From Yersinia rohdei ATCC 43380 (lineage in GTDB: Bacteria; Pseudomonadota; Gammaproteobacteria; Enterobacterales; Enterobacteriaceae), in NCBI RefSeq assembly GCF_000173775.1, contig NZ_ACCD01000005.1, positions 99,450-163,449 of the forward strand: DNA of 64,000 nucleotides, read 5' to 3'. Numbering within the stretch: position 1 is the first letter of the stretch; the number at the start of each line of letters is the position of its first letter. Both the position numbers and the translations under genes were made by a program. A model generated the notes under the pieces. That model made no database searches. It was not told the origin of the DNA and saw only the letters and a list, made by a program, of their open reading frames with translations. This document shows, piece after piece, positions 9,258 through 19,559 of the stretch.

Positions 9258-9296
9258 TACTTGAAGCTACAGGTAGTCAGCAATGACTTTGGGTAG
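9258..9296. repeat. Short diverged copy of the yut-side repeat
   Basis: The pieces TACTTGAAGCTACAG and AATGACTTTGGGTA also occur, with small changes, at 10304-10451. Here they lie only a few bases apart, as if internal sequence was lost. See the longer repeat entry. Confidence 0.5.
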
Positions 9297-9303
9297 CAGG
9301 CCG

Positions 9304-10299
9304 CTATTGTCTATGTGCTGGCATAATATCTTTATTCGGCACCAAGAATAACCATGAGGCCAAAACAAATGGCATGGTCAAAGTAGGAATACCGATAGGC
9401 AACAGCAGGACATTTAGGGCACCTTGGACCAGCACCGTAAAAATAACGCCGATGATGGTATAAACCAAAACACGCCAACTGGGTTTATTAAATGTCGATC
9501 CTAATGCGATGGCGGTCAGTGCAGCACTGAATGCATAAAGGCCGACATCAATACTGTGAGGTTCGGCACCAAGGAGTATCGCGGTGAAAATAGCTAATAA
9601 CGACCCACCCAATCCAAATACTGCCGCCCAAAGTGATTCCACCGCCAGCCCGATGACAAACAAAATACCGCCAATCAAGCTACTTAATAAGAAGACTTCG
9701 GAAACACCATTAAACATGCTGACAAAAACATTCCTGCCAATAGCAGAAGTCTCAGCATCTAAAACAAAAGGATGGGGTAGCACTGGTGTAGGTAACCCGC
9801 TGCCATTTAGACCGGAAAAAGCATAACTGGCCAGTAATATTATCCAGGTGGTGAGAACAAATGGTGCGGTTAATGCTGCCACTTTCCAGGTTTTTAAAAA
9901 ATCGGCAATACAGACCATTACGATAACGGACACTATGCTGCCAAGCACAATACAAGCCCAAACTAGTGGTGTAACGACCAAAAATGTCGGTAAGGCTGCC
10001 CCTACCAAACATCCGTTATAGCCATATAATCCCGAACGCCATGATTTACGATCACTTAAGTTTAACCCAGCGAGGGTCGCCACCACAGTGCCCAGCACAC
10101 AACCATATGCTACTGCCGGGTTCCCTTCCCCGTAGGCGCCGACAAATATCGCGATAAAGAAGAATAAGCCCGTCAGTGGGTTATTCTGGAACATAACCTG
10201 AGCGCAGCCGCGCAGTGTGGTATCGATAAATTCAATGAAAACATTTGAGTTGCTGAGTTTTTCCCAGCTAGATGGGGTGCCCGTTTTCGCATTCATCAT
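9304..10299 (-). CDS. yut: Urea transporter (UT family)
   Basis: 331 residues, highly hydrophobic, with the two homologous halves of the urea-transporter family. Recognisable pieces are GCAQVMFQNNPLTGLFF near residue 31, YGYNGCLVGAALPTF near residue 92 and the matching NVFVSMFNGVSEVFLLSS in the second half. It forms a trimeric urea channel in the inner membrane and feeds cytoplasmic urease. Its place between ureD and the nickel permease is the known Yersinia arrangement. ATG at 10299 or 10296; AAGGG lies close upstream. A 222-bp gap with dispersed-repeat sequence separates it from ureD, so it may have a separate or weaker transcript. Confidence 0.92.
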   Translation of the reverse strand: MMNAKTGTPSSWEKLSNSNVFIEFIDTTLRGCAQVMFQNNPLTGLFFFIAIFVGAYGEGNPAVAYGCVLGTVVATLAGLNLSDRKSWRSGLYGYNGCLVGAALPTFLVVTPLVWACIVLGSIVSVIVMVCIADFLKTWKVAALTAPFVLTTWIILLASYAFSGLNGSGLPTPVLPHPFVLDAETSAIGRNVFVSMFNGVSEVFLLSSLIGGILFVIGLAVESLWAAVFGLGGSLLAIFTAILLGAEPHSIDVGLYAFSAALTAIALGSTFNKPSWRVLVYTIIGVIFTVLVQGALNVLLLPIGIPTLTMPFVLASWLFLVPNKDIMPAHRQ

Positions 10300-10303
10300 T
10301 TTA

Positions 10304-10451
10304 CCCTTATTACTTGAAGTTACAGCTGTATTAGCTATATTTTCTCCCCCGAATCACTGATCTGAGTCAACTCATCGGGACTCATTCATTTGCCACCTTG
10401 CTCCAACTCCAATGACTTTGGGTAATCCCTTATTACTTGAAGTTACAGCTG
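10304..10451. repeat. Dispersed intergenic repeat bounded by 25-bp direct repeats
   Basis: An exact 25-bp direct repeat (10304-10328 and 10427-10451) flanks a 98-bp unit. The unit contains ATCACTGATCTGAGTCAACT and ATGACTTTGGGTAA-like pieces. Similar pieces recur at 9258-9296. This looks like a Yersinia-type small dispersed element in the ureD-yut gap; family membership is from memory, the repeat is seen directly. Confidence 0.65.
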
Positions 10452-10521
10452 GTTTAGCTGCACCCACTGGCTGTTGCAGCCGTTTTAGTGACTGCAACAG
10501 TGGTTAACCTTGGGTGACACC

Positions 10522-11487
10522 TTAGCGCCACAAGAATTTTTCCGGCAATGTAATGCCGAGAATCTCCTCACGCGCTATTTTCCAGAACTGCCGAATTTCA
10601 TCCTTAACCCCACCGCTGTCAATGCCCAGCGCTTTAAACACCAGACCACAATCATTCGGTAAACGCGTTGCCCCACTGGCAATGCCGCCCTTAATATCAA
10701 AACGGGCCGGCACTCGCGCCAAAATGCGGTCATGATGCTCTTTCGGCGTTAATAAAATCACATTGGCAAATGTATCAAATGATTGCATTACACCAATGGC
10801 ATCAAGGCTTTCGGATTTTGGCTCCAGCACATATTTTTCAACAAACAGCTCCTTGCCGTTCAAATCATGTGCGGCCACGCGGGATGAATAAACGTCAAAA
10901 CCAAAGCGCTCATCCACATGGTGATATTTACGCCCAGACATCAGCACCTCGGAATAAATCGCGGTCGCCGTAGGATGAATATGAATGGTGGTATCAGTAA
11001 TAAAACGTGAATTACGATGCGGAATAAGTGGGTCTGGCATAAATTCCAGATAGCCGCCCTCTTCCACCGTAAAATTCTGTACCTGGGAAGCATAGTTCGC
11101 ATTCATCATGTGAACTTTGGTTGCCGATTGTGTAGTCACATGCGCACAAGCGCCTGCCTCGACCAGCACATCCGTGGCCAGCCGGTCACCTTGTAAAATG
11201 CACCCAGAGGTCGAGATCATGGTGACACAAGGTAATTCCGGCATTTCTTCATCCCAGTACAGCGCTTTTTGCACCAACGATGGCACCCGTCTTTCCATTT
11301 CTGCCAAAATACTGCGATGTTCACGTTTAGCAAATCTCAGCTTGAGATAGCCACTTTTCCCTACAGCTCCGCTACGCATTTGCGCCGGTTCATCCTGATA
11401 TGGTGCTAATTCCGGTGCGTTAACACCTAATGCGTGAGCACGAACCCGTGAAGGAGTTTCCACGATATTCTGGCTCTGCGATGTCAT
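10522..11487 (-). CDS. ureD: Urease accessory protein UreD
   Basis: 321 residues, UreD/UreH accessory family. Diagnostic segments include [39 protein letters not shown] [12 protein letters not shown] and [15 protein letters not shown]. UreD binds the urease apoprotein and, with UreF and UreG, forms the complex that inserts nickel and carbamylates the active-site lysine. Its ATG overlaps the ureG stop by 4 bp (ATGA), so it is translationally coupled. It is the last accessory gene of the urease operon. It carries an N-terminal extension of about 40 residues before the conserved core. Confidence 0.94.
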   Translation of the reverse strand: MTSQSQNIVETPSRVRAHALGVNAPELAPYQDEPAQMRSGAVGKSGYLKLRFAKREHRSILAEMERRVPSLVQKALYWDEEMPELPCVTMISTSGCILQGDRLATDVLVEAGACAHVTTQSATKVHMMNANYASQVQNFTVEEGGYLEFMPDPLIPHRNSRFITDTTIHIHPTATAIYSEVLMSGRKYHHVDERFGFDVYSSRVAAHDLNGKELFVEKYVLEPKSESLDAIGVMQSFDTFANVILLTPKEHHDRILARVPARFDIKGGIASGATRLPNDCGLVFKALGIDSGGVKDEIRQFWKIAREEILGITLPEKFLWR

Positions 11488-12149
11488 GCGTGCTCTCCTT
11501 GCGTTTGTACGTGAGTAAACAGGAAGTCGCGCATAATCATATCCACCAGCTCTTCAATGCCTTGTCCGGTTTTGCAGTTGGTCAGGATATAAGGGCGCTC
11601 GCCTCGCACCACTTTGGTATCACTTTCCATCACCGCCAGACTGGCACCAACATAAGGCGCGAGGTCGATTTTATTGATGACCAGAATATCTGCCTGAACC
11701 AGGCCGGGGCCATTTTTGCGTGGGATTTTTTCACCTTCAGCCACATCTATAACATAGATATAGAAGTCAGCCAGTGCCGGGCTGAAAGTCAGTGTCAGGT
11801 TGTCACCGCCACTTTCAATCATGATAAGGTCGCTTTCAGGGAAGCGCTCTTCCATTTCTTCCACGGCGGCAATATTCATACTTGGGTCTTCGCGCACCGC
11901 AGTGTGCGGGCAAGCACCGGTTTCCACTCCAAGAATTTTTTCTTCATCCAAAATGCCTTTCAGGGTGCGCTTCACCTGCTTGGCATCTTCGGTGGTGACG
12001 ATGTCATTGGTAATAATCAGTGGCTTGATGCCGCGTTTAATCAGGATTGGAGTAATAACTTCGATAATGGCGGTTTTACCTGAACCTACCGGGCCACCAA
12101 TACCAATTCGGGTTATCTTTTTACGTTTGTCGGTTGAATGGCTAGTCAC
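11484..12149 (-). CDS. ureG: Urease accessory GTPase UreG
   Basis: 221 residues, SIMIBI-class GTPase. P-loop [12 protein letters not shown] near residue 17, Ni-binding CPH motif in [15 protein letters not shown] near residue 82, metal loop [13 protein letters not shown] near residue 111, and NKIDL near residue 158. It hydrolyses GTP to drive nickel insertion into urease. It lies 58 bp after ureF and overlaps ureD by 4 bp. Confidence 0.96.
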   Translation of the reverse strand: MTSHSTDKRKKITRIGIGGPVGSGKTAIIEVITPILIKRGIKPLIITNDIVTTEDAKQVKRTLKGILDEEKILGVETGACPHTAVREDPSMNIAAVEEMEERFPESDLIMIESGGDNLTLTFSPALADFYIYVIDVAEGEKIPRKNGPGLVQADILVINKIDLAPYVGASLAVMESDTKVVRGERPYILTNCKTGQGIEELVDMIMRDFLFTHVQTQGEHA

Positions 12150-12207
12150 GGGAAAAATCCTCTTTATTTTAATCTATAGAAAACCCAGAACTCAGAATGT
12201 ATTTTTA

Positions 12208-12894
12208 TCAATTACTGAATAAGCGAACATGCGCTTTGACATGAACGGCTGCCAACACATCGACAATAGGGACATAAGATGACATTTGATCGATGTCGCC
12301 CAATTCGGCAATGTCGCAGAATTTTTCAATATCATGATTTAATTCAAATAAAATGTGCTGGGTATCAAAATGAGTGACGCGCATTAACCGCATGGCCGCA
12401 CTTAATATCGTCATAGCCACGCCATACTGATGCATCACCACCACTTCCCGCTGCCCAATCCCTTGTGCCGCCATAACGACTGCTTGAGTCGCCGGATAGG
12501 TTCCAGCGGTATTGCCATTTTTTATCTGTTCCAACCACCAACTGATGAGCGGGTGCTCCACCACATGAATGGACATCTCGGCCAATTTTTTCCCCATGCG
12601 GGTTGCCATCAGGCGGCTTTCTTCATTTAACTTACGGTTATGTATCGCCCAGTCAGCCCGGATAATGCCGTCACGGTCATCGGCTACCACGGCACGATGG
12701 GCGGCAACCACCCCCATGCCATCACAGCTGGCGGCCTGCTTTAGTGCGGTCAGGACAAAGCCTTTCAAGGTCGGCACGTCATGCACCACGCCGGTCTGGA
12801 TAGCGGACTCCACACCATTGGAAAACGTAAAGGCCCCGACTGGCAGTACGGAATCACCAAACTGCATAATACGAATGAGATCTGATGCATTCAT
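12208..12894 (-). CDS. ureF: Urease accessory protein UreF
   Basis: 228 residues, all-helical UreF family. Family segments: [23 protein letters not shown] near the N-terminus (the usual SDSALPIGGFSYS-like region), and a C-terminal region rich in short helices. UreF bridges UreD and UreG in the activation complex. It begins 21 bp after the ureE stop. No catalytic motif is expected. Confidence 0.94.
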   Translation of the reverse strand: MNASDLIRIMQFGDSVLPVGAFTFSNGVESAIQTGVVHDVPTLKGFVLTALKQAASCDGMGVVAAHRAVVADDRDGIIRADWAIHNRKLNEESRLMATRMGKKLAEMSIHVVEHPLISWWLEQIKNGNTAGTYPATQAVVMAAQGIGQREVVVMHQYGVAMTILSAAMRLMRVTHFDTQHILFELNHDIEKFCDIAELGDIDQMSSYVPIVDVLAAVHVKAHVRLFSN

Positions 12895-12915
12895 TGCGGT
12901 GCCTCCCTGCGCGAG

Positions 12916-13602
12916 TCAGTGTTTATGGTCGTGATCGTGATTATGGTCATGATCGTGGTCGTCGTGACTATGTGAATGCCCATCGCCGTGGGAATGAATG
13001 CCATGAATATGTAAACCGGAACCATGGGGTTCATCTAAGGGGCTGGCCACATGCACATGGGTATCCGTGTCTTCTGCGCCGCCAAACAGTAACCGGGCTT
13101 CAGAATTGCTGAGTCGTGGCAAAATCTCCGCGCCCTTAACAAAACGGAAAGGCAGATGTTGGAAACCGTGGGTTCTCATGACCGAGTCCATCATGGTGGT
13201 GGCCACGGTGAGAGGCACATAGACCTCGTTATTTTTCGTGACCGCTTTCCAGTGCTGATTCCCCAGTGCGTGTCCGAGTTCAAAGCAGGTTTTAATTAAT
13301 TCATCCGGTGAACGGGTTTTCAGTTCACTTAAATCAATGACCATCACATCACGCAAATTGATTTGTACCACTACCGCGACATTGGTTTTTTCATCCCATG
13401 CCAGCACATCACCATCAGCAAGAACAACGTGTCGGTCGAGAGAAATACCGAGATCCAGACCTTGGGTGCTGGATTTACGGCAGCGACTTTTCTGCGCTTC
13501 TCGTTGATCCAAAACCAAGAGATCAAAAGTGGCATTTTTAAGTTTCGCCTGCCAAACCGGATCTTTTTTCACATTGCCAAGAATGTGCTCTATCAAAATC
13601 AT
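12916..13602 (-). CDS. ureE: Urease accessory metallochaperone UreE with long His-rich tail
   Basis: 228 residues. The N-terminal peptide-binding domain starts [15 protein letters not shown]; the middle metal-binding domain contains [12 protein letters not shown] with the conserved metal-site His near residue 120. The last 45 residues are an extreme His/Asp tail with about 18 His. UreE delivers Ni2+ to UreG. Start at 13602 is chosen because AAGGAG lies 8 bp upstream; an earlier in-frame ATG at 13665 has no such site. A 133-bp gap separates it from ureC. Confidence 0.93.
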   Translation of the reverse strand: MILIEHILGNVKKDPVWQAKLKNATFDLLVLDQREAQKSRCRKSSTQGLDLGISLDRHVVLADGDVLAWDEKTNVAVVVQINLRDVMVIDLSELKTRSPDELIKTCFELGHALGNQHWKAVTKNNEVYVPLTVATTMMDSVMRTHGFQHLPFRFVKGAEILPRLSNSEARLLFGGAEDTDTHVHVASPLDEPHGSGLHIHGIHSHGDGHSHSHDDHDHDHNHDHDHKH

Positions 13603-13735
13603 GTTATTGACTCCTTGCGTCAGCCAGTTGCTCAAGGTAGTGAAATCCTTTTCTGTGTCATCCAACAGCTAAAAGACACTTACCCTGAGCAGACTGAATA
13701 ATTAAACCAACTGGATTGGTGTCCAGAGTCATCCA

Positions 13736-15454
13736 TTAGCCAAAGAAATAGCGCTGGTTCATTGACGCTGTATCAATAGGTTCACAGGTGGCATGCACGC
13801 CATCCACTTTCACCGCAAAGGTTTCAGGGTCGACTTCAATTTTTGGTGTTTGGTCATTGCGCACCAAATCATACTTAGAGATAGTCCGGCAATTTTTAAC
13901 CGCCATAACTTGACGATCCAGCCCGGCTTTCTCTTTCACACCATCATCAAGTGCGGCCTGAGAAACAAAGGTAACGCAGGTGTCTTGCATGGTTTTACCC
14001 ATGGCACCAAACATTGGGCGGTAGAACACCGGTTGAGGGGTAGGTAATGAGGCGTTAGGATCGCCCATTGCAGCCCAGTTGATCATGCCACCTTTGATAA
14101 CCATCTTAGGTTTAGCAGCGAAGAAGCGCGGATCCCACAGCACCAGGTCGGCCATTTTGCCCACTTCTACTGAGCCAATAACATGGCTGACACCTTGCGC
14201 AATCGCTGGGTTAATGGTGATTTTTGCTACATACCGCAGTACACGGAAGTTATCATTGCCCGGTGCATCTTCTGGCAATTTACCGCGCGAGGCTTTCATC
14301 GCATTGGCGGTTTGCATCACACGCAACCAGTTTTCCCCAACACGGCCCATGGCCTGGGAATCACTGGAGAACATGGAGATGACCCCCATATCGTGCAGTA
14401 CGTTTTCTGCTGCAATGGTTTCTGGGCGCACACGGCTTTCTGCAAAGGAGACGTCCGCTGGCACATTCGGGTTGAGGTTATGACACACCATAATCATGTC
14501 AAACAATTCAGCCTGACTGTTCACACCGTATGGCAGGGTTGGGTTAGTCGAACTTGGCAGAACGTTGGGTTGGCTGGCAACACGGATGATATCCGGCGCA
14601 TGACCACCACCCGCACCTTCAGTATGGAAGGTATGGATAGTGCGGCCTTCGAATGCATCAATGGTATCTTCCACATAACCACATTCGTTCAAGCTGTCGG
14701 TATGCACTGAAACCTGAATATCCATTTCATCTGCCATGCGCAATGAATGCCGTATAGCATTGGCGGTAGCGCCCCAGTCTTCGTGAACTTTATAACCGGC
14801 AACACCGGCAATGGCTTGTTCAATCAGCGGGCCACGGCCATAAGAGTTACCTTTACCGAGAATACCGATGTTGATAGGCAAGCCTTCAACCGCACGCAAC
14901 ATCTGACGAATATTCCAAGGGCCAGGTGTTACTGTGGTGCCGTTGGTGCCATCAGTTGGGCCAATACCCCCACCAAAGAAGGTTGCCACGCCATTGGATA
15001 AAGCATGGTAGGCCTGTTGTGGTGAGATCAAGTGAATATGTGAATCAATACCCGCAGCGGTGAGAATCAAATGCTCACCAGAAATCGCATCGGTACTGAC
15101 CCCGACCACCAATCCTGGTGTCACACCGTCCATCACTCCGGGGTTACCACTTTTACCGATACCGGCAATTTTGCCATCACGGATACCGACGTCTGCTTTA
15201 ATTACCCCTAAACGGGCATCAACAATAGTGACGTTGGTTATGACTAAATCCAGTACACCGTTATCGCGGGTCAGATGGTTATTTGCTCCCATCCCGTCAC
15301 GCAATGATTTACCCCCGCCGTATACAGATTCATCACCGTATCCACGCAGGTCTTTTTCAATTTCGATAAATAGGTTGGTATCACCCAAGCGGATTTTATC
15401 GCCGGTCGTTGGGCCAAATAGACCCGCGTATTCTTGCCGAGAAATTTGAGGCAT
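13736..15454 (-). CDS. ureC: Urease alpha subunit UreC (catalytic)
   Basis: 572 residues, the nickel-containing catalytic subunit that hydrolyses urea to ammonia and carbamate. Seen: the HxH metal pair in [15 protein letters not shown] near residue 138, the carbamylated Lys in [12 protein letters not shown] near residue 220, further ligands in [10 protein letters not shown] and [15 protein letters not shown], and the mobile flap [20 protein letters not shown]. In most ureases the flap reads MVCHHLD, so the residue after the Cys-His pair is Asn here and the following Asp is also Asn. Cys and the catalytic His are kept. It lies 87 bp after ureB, in an order typical of three-subunit ureases. Confidence 0.97.
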   Translation of the reverse strand: MPQISRQEYAGLFGPTTGDKIRLGDTNLFIEIEKDLRGYGDESVYGGGKSLRDGMGANNHLTRDNGVLDLVITNVTIVDARLGVIKADVGIRDGKIAGIGKSGNPGVMDGVTPGLVVGVSTDAISGEHLILTAAGIDSHIHLISPQQAYHALSNGVATFFGGGIGPTDGTNGTTVTPGPWNIRQMLRAVEGLPINIGILGKGNSYGRGPLIEQAIAGVAGYKVHEDWGATANAIRHSLRMADEMDIQVSVHTDSLNECGYVEDTIDAFEGRTIHTFHTEGAGGGHAPDIIRVASQPNVLPSSTNPTLPYGVNSQAELFDMIMVCHNLNPNVPADVSFAESRVRPETIAAENVLHDMGVISMFSSDSQAMGRVGENWLRVMQTANAMKASRGKLPEDAPGNDNFRVLRYVAKITINPAIAQGVSHVIGSVEVGKMADLVLWDPRFFAAKPKMVIKGGMINWAAMGDPNASLPTPQPVFYRPMFGAMGKTMQDTCVTFVSQAALDDGVKEKAGLDRQVMAVKNCRTISKYDLVRNDQTPKIEVDPETFAVKVDGVHATCEPIDTASMNQRYFFG

Positions 15455-15541
15455 CTGTCGCTCCTTTCTTTTTCCGGTGCGTGTAATGGATGACTTAATT
15501 ACACGTATGCGAATTTCGATGATTTTTATTGAAACAAGGTA

Positions 15542-15982
15542 TTATTTCGATGACTTGAAACCACGGGCTGCTGCACGGCGGATAGCTTCAAGCTTATCCG
15601 GGCGCTCGCTATTAGGAACCACGCCTTCGCCAGTCCAGCCATCAACCAGGTTGTTAAAGCCATACAATGTTTGTTTGCCACCGAAGGGGATCAGCGGAAC
15701 TTCAGTTTCATCACCGGGTTCGAAACGGATTGCGGTAGTTGAAGAGATATTCAGTCTCTTGCCATAGGCCGCAGGGCGGTCAAACTCAAGTGCTCGGTTA
15801 GCTTCAAAGAAATGAAAATGAGAACCCACCTGAATGGGTCGGTCACCCGTATTGCGAACCTTAACTTTGGTTACCGGCCTATTCTCATTAAACGTAATTG
15901 GCGCATCCGCTAGAATGCAACCACCGAGGGGAGTATTTTGTTCTGTAGTGCTTTTAGTATTGGTGCTTTTCTTTGCGCTCAT
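15542..15982 (-). CDS. ureB: Urease beta subunit UreB
   Basis: 146 residues. The conserved body runs from [19 protein letters not shown] to the C-terminus, with [17 protein letters not shown] and [23 protein letters not shown] segments. A Lys/Thr/Ser-rich extension of about 19 residues precedes it, longer than in Klebsiella-type UreB. It packs around UreC in the (ABC)3 holoenzyme. It lies 53 bp after ureA. Confidence 0.95.
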   Translation of the reverse strand: MSAKKSTNTKSTTEQNTPLGGCILADAPITFNENRPVTKVKVRNTGDRPIQVGSHFHFFEANRALEFDRPAAYGKRLNISSTTAIRFEPGDETEVPLIPFGGKQTLYGFNNLVDGWTGEGVVPNSERPDKLEAIRRAAARGFKSSK

Positions 15983-16035
15983 GCTTTAATCCTCTGCAAT
16001 ATTTAATTCAGGTTTTACTCGCATGCTGCCATCAC

Positions 16036-16338
16036 TTATTTAATGGGGTCATGCACCGTAACTAATCGGCTACCGTCAGTAAAAATCGCTTCAACCTGAA
16101 CATTTGGGATCAGATCAGCTACCCCTTCCATCACATCATCTTTAGTCAGAACTTTACTGGCTTCTTTCATGACGTCTTCTAAGGATTTGCCATCTCTGGC
16201 CCCTTCCAGGGCAGTCACAGTAATAATAGAAACGGCTTCTGGATAATTGAGTTTCAGACCACGTGCTTTGCGCTTGAATGCCACATCAGACAACGTGTAG
16301 ATCATGAGCTTTTCAACTTCTCTTGGGGTGAGCTGCAT
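16036..16338 (-). CDS. ureA: Urease gamma subunit UreA
   Basis: 100 residues, the standard length. [20 protein letters not shown] and [12 protein letters not shown] are typical of the family. First gene of the urease operon, with a strong AGGAGGG ribosome-binding site just 3-4 bp before the ATG. Upstream is the long AT-rich region that must hold the urease promoter. Confidence 0.96.
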   Translation of the reverse strand: MQLTPREVEKLMIYTLSDVAFKRKARGLKLNYPEAVSIITVTALEGARDGKSLEDVMKEASKVLTKDDVMEGVADLIPNVQVEAIFTDGSRLVTVHDPIK

Positions 16339-17288
16339 AAGCCCTCCTGTTCTGGTTAAAAAAAGTGAAAGTTAAGAGAATAATTATTGATGCCAATCAA
16401 TTTTTGAAAACAACAAACCCCCCGCTTTACAGCAGATAATGGCAACAGGATAAAAGCATTATCCTGTCCTTTTAATTTGTGTGATGATTCTCTTGATATG
16501 TATTTTTTACCGCTTTTAGTTATCACAAGCAATAGTATTTTTGTATTTATTAAACTTTTGTTACTAATACAAAAAACAATTACTGCTTTTATCAACAGTA
16601 AACAATATAAGGATGGCGAGGTTGATCGTTTGCGTTCCATAGCCAATGTCATAACTAATTAGTCCCTTAATTTAAAGAGAGATTTCAGCCTGTTTTTTGT
16701 AATTGGAATGACTATAACTAAATTTTTTTCTATATAAAAACTCATCTAACCAATATAGTCCAAAATCTGGAAAATTCATCATTAATTGAAAATTTAATAT
16801 TTTGCACACTTTCACACAAGAGGCGGATGAAACTTTATCAATTAAAAACAATGAGTTACAATAAAATTAAGCTGTGGTTTTATTTTCAAAAAATAAAATA
16901 TTTGAGCTGATTTTGATGGTTTTTTTAGACTGGGAAAAACTGTAAGGAAAAACGTAAGTCACACAAAACATAAGAATTCATCACCTCATAAAATGGCGAT
17001 CAGAACTTTCCCAGAACACCAGTTCTACATTTTTTTAATTTAAATTCATTATGGTGAATATTTACACCGACCTCGACGTAGCGATGTAAACTTATCTAGC
17101 CATTATGTTAACTATTATTAACCGTTGCTCACCTAACGTTACTTAAAATATCTAAGAATAGTATGACCCTGATCAATATAATCATTGTCACTTACTTAAA
17201 TAAAATACCTAACACATTATGGATTTTTTGCACTTAGCACTATTTCATCTTAAATAAGATATGTATTACCTATTGATTATCATAAAAT
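16339..17288. other. 950-bp AT-rich region upstream of ureA
   Basis: No convincing gene. Two short open frames (16356-16652 minus and 16477-16662 plus) overlap each other, lack ribosome-binding sites and match no family I know. The region is strongly AT-rich and should contain the ureA promoter and leader. A perfect 9-bp hairpin (16445-16467) lies in the putative ureA leader. A GTATGA with TCATTG 15 bp on (17161-17187) only partly fits a NikR site. Confidence 0.6.
16445..16467 (-). promoter_or_regulatory. Perfect hairpin in the putative ureA leader
   Basis: ACAGGATAA / TTATCCTGT, 9-bp perfect stem with a 5-nt loop, about 107 bp before the ureA ATG. It could be an operator or a leader hairpin. 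There is no T-run on the minus strand, so it is not an ordinary terminator of ureA transcription. Confidence 0.4.
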
Positions 17289-17954
17289 TCACCCTGTTTT
17301 TATCATTGCCAAGCCAAGATGAGGTTTAGCTTGTGGCCTTGGATAAAGAGGATTTTCACTCTCTCTTTCGGGTATCCATATCCGCGAGCACACTTTCTCC
17401 AATAAATATTTGTTGTGGCTAAACACAATTAACCCCAACGAGCGGCGAGCCGCCTCCTCCAACAAAACTTGCCAGATTTGTGCTTGAATATGTGCATCTA
17501 ATTGCGCCGTAACTTCATCGGCAATCAAATAACGGGTGCGGGGATCTAATGCCCGCAATAGAGCAATGCGCGCCAGTTCGCCCCCGGAAAGCTCATCGGG
17601 CCGGCGCTTTAACCAATCAGGATTAATCACCAGCCGCTCAAGCCAATGCGCATCAGGCCGCCAGGCATCATGCAGACTTTCACCGGTTGTCCGGTAAGGA
17701 TTGAAGCTTTGTTCTGGATGCTGTGGCACCAACTGGACAGGGCAATAGCCTTTTTTAGGCAAGGGAGCGCCCCCCACCAGAATCTGGCCTGACGTGGCCG
17801 ATTGCCATTGTGCCAGCACCCGCCCCAGAGTCGTTTTACCAAAACCGCTCGGGGCTGAGATCCCCAAACGCTCCCCCGGCGTCAGTGAAAATGAGACAGA
17901 ATCCCACAGCCGTTTCCCCCCCTGGATAATGGTCAGGTTATCAACACTAAACAT
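17289..17954 (-). CDS. yntE: Nickel ABC transporter ATP-binding protein YntE
   Basis: 221 residues, ABC ATPase of the oligopeptide/nickel (NikE/DppF) type. Walker A APSGFGKTT near residue 41, ABC signature LSGGELARIALLRAL and Walker B YLIADEV near residue 150. It is the second ATPase of the nickel importer. I start it at MFSVDNLTIIQGG (17954), with GGAGG 9 bp upstream and an 8-bp overlap with yntD; a 13-residue upstream extension in the same frame would lie wholly within yntD. Last gene of the five-gene operon. Confidence 0.9.
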   Translation of the reverse strand: MFSVDNLTIIQGGKRLWDSVSFSLTPGERLGISAPSGFGKTTLGRVLAQWQSATSGQILVGGAPLPKKGYCPVQLVPQHPEQSFNPYRTTGESLHDAWRPDAHWLERLVINPDWLKRRPDELSGGELARIALLRALDPRTRYLIADEVTAQLDAHIQAQIWQVLLEEAARRSLGLIVFSHNKYLLEKVCSRIWIPERESENPLYPRPQAKPHLGLAMIKTG

Positions 17955-18753
17955 ACTCTGCCACCTCCGGTAATGGCTTGATCTGGCTGACAAATTGTTG
18001 CTCCGGTAATGCTGCCCAAAGCGATTGCAACCAGGGGCTGCCGCCCTTGTTTTTCAATTCATCGGCACTCAATGTTTCGTGTAATTCGCCTTTATGCAGC
18101 ACGGCTATTTTGTCTGCAAACCGGGCCGCCAACGCCAAATCATGAGTCACCCATAAAATACCGCGCCCTTGCTGACAAAAGGCCCGTAAATGAGTGAGTA
18201 GTTGGCAGGCGTGTTCTTCATCCAGCCATGAGGTGACTTCATCAGCCAAAATATAGCGGGCATGGGTCAAGGTCGCACAGCTGGTGAGCACCCGTTTTGC
18301 CATCCCGCCAGAAAGTTGGCGTGGAAAATCATGTACCAGCCCCGGTGCCAGATTATAGGTTTGCAGTTGCATAGCGACATCTTCCAGCCGCAATTTTACT
18401 CCGCTGAGCTGTGCCGCGCGGGTCATTTGAGACCCGACTTTAATCAAGGGATTCAAGGCACTCACCCCTTGCGGGACATAACATAAGGTTTTACCGCGTC
18501 GATCAATTTTGTCCTGCGCGCAGAGCACCTCCCCGTCGAGGATAATCTCTCCATGACAGCGCATATTTTCCGGTAATAAGCCCAGGGCACTTTGCAGTAG
18601 CAGGCTTTTCCCCTCACCACTGCCACCGACCAAGGCGACCAGCTCCCCCGGATTGACTTCCAAAGAAATATTACTCAATAAAGGGTGCCAGGTTTTTCGC
18701 CCCAGCCAGCGGTAATGGGCAATATCAATGGCAAACCTTGAAAATTTCAACAT
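17947..18753 (-). CDS. yntD: Nickel ABC transporter ATP-binding protein YntD
   Basis: 268 residues, ABC ATPase of the NikD/DppD type. Walker A VGGSGEGKSLLL near residue 43, signature LSGGMAKRVLTS near residue 147 and Walker B ARYILADEVTSWLD. Its start overlaps the yntC stop by one base (TGATG). It pairs with YntE to energise nickel uptake. Confidence 0.91.
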   Translation of the reverse strand: MLKFSRFAIDIAHYRWLGRKTWHPLLSNISLEVNPGELVALVGGSGEGKSLLLQSALGLLPENMRCHGEIILDGEVLCAQDKIDRRGKTLCYVPQGVSALNPLIKVGSQMTRAAQLSGVKLRLEDVAMQLQTYNLAPGLVHDFPRQLSGGMAKRVLTSCATLTHARYILADEVTSWLDEEHACQLLTHLRAFCQQGRGILWVTHDLALAARFADKIAVLHKGELHETLSADELKNKGGSPWLQSLWAALPEQQFVSQIKPLPEVAEYV

Positions 18754-19559
18754 CAGGTTATCCTCACCCAGAGTTGCTGTAATGCCCGGGCAAATTGGTC
18801 AAATATCAGCACCAACCCCACCAGGATAAAACCGGGGAAAAATGCCAACCACCATGCTCCACTGCTCAGATAACGCAGCGCGTCGGCCAATAATATCCCC
18901 AGCGATGGCTCATGAGGTGACAAGCCAAATCCCAAAAAGCTCAGTGCTGCACTGTGTAACACCGCATGGGGAAACATCAATAAGGTGCCAACAATCCATT
19001 GTGGTAATAATAACGGTAGCAGATGATGACGCCAGCGGTAGAAATTACTGTTACCCAGCCGATGAGAAAGCATCACATAATCGGTTTCACGAATACGTAA
19101 AATCTCAGCCCGTAAAATCAAAGCCAGTTTGGGCCAATGGGTTAGCGCGACGGCCAGAATAACGCCCTGCTTCCCTCCCCCTAAGGTGAAGCAAATCAAC
19201 ACCAATAACAGCAAGTGCGGCAAGGCTAACATGCTGTCAATCAGCCCACGGATCAGATAATCCAGCGTTTTATTTACCGAACATAAACTGGCGGTGAGCA
19301 TCGCCAGCAGGCCACTGGCAAAGGCGGCAATCAAGCCGATTTGCAAACTGGTGGTCATGCCCTGGAAACAGCGCAACCAGAGATCGCGCCCCAGGCTGTC
19401 GGTGCCAAACCAATATGACGGTGACGGCGGTTGGCGGCGGGCCATCAAATCCATTGGGATTTCAATGGGATAAATCGCCCAGCCATAGATAATCAGGATC
19501 AATAATAGCGCCAGTGACACTACGAGTCGGAACAAAGCCCGGTTTGGGTTATAAGTCAT
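18753..19559 (-). CDS. yntC: Nickel ABC transporter permease YntC
   Basis: 268 residues, DppC/NikC-type permease with an N-terminal membrane segment, the extracytoplasmic piece YWFGTDSLGRDLWLRCFQG and the cytoplasmic EAA-like loop RETDYVMLSHRLGNSNFYRWRHHLLP (partly quoted: RETDYVMLSHRLGNS). It overlaps yntB by 4 bp and yntD by 1 bp. It forms the channel with YntB. Confidence 0.9.
   Translation of the reverse strand: MTYNPNRALFRLVVSLALLLILIIYGWAIYPIEIPMDLMARRQPPSPSYWFGTDSLGRDLWLRCFQGMTTSLQIGLIAAFASGLLAMLTASLCSVNKTLDYLIRGLIDSMLALPHLLLLVLICFTLGGGKQGVILAVALTHWPKLALILRAEILRIRETDYVMLSHRLGNSNFYRWRHHLLPLLLPQWIVGTLLMFPHAVLHSAALSFLGFGLSPHEPSLGILLADALRYLSSGAWWLAFFPGFILVGLVLIFDQFARALQQLWVRIT

Noticed and set aside
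11430..12083. Long open frame of 217 codons on the plus strand opposite ureG/ureD
   Set aside because: It is antisense to two clearly conserved urease genes, has no family features and has no ribosome-binding site; it follows from codon bias of the true genes.
16477..16662. 61-residue hydrophobic open frame before ureA
   Set aside because: No ribosome-binding site, overlaps an opposing open frame and lies in AT-rich DNA where such frames arise by chance.
17161..17187. NikR operator candidate GTATGA-N15-TCATTG
   Set aside because: The second half fits only partly, the spacing is one base short, and it is over 800 bp from ureA.
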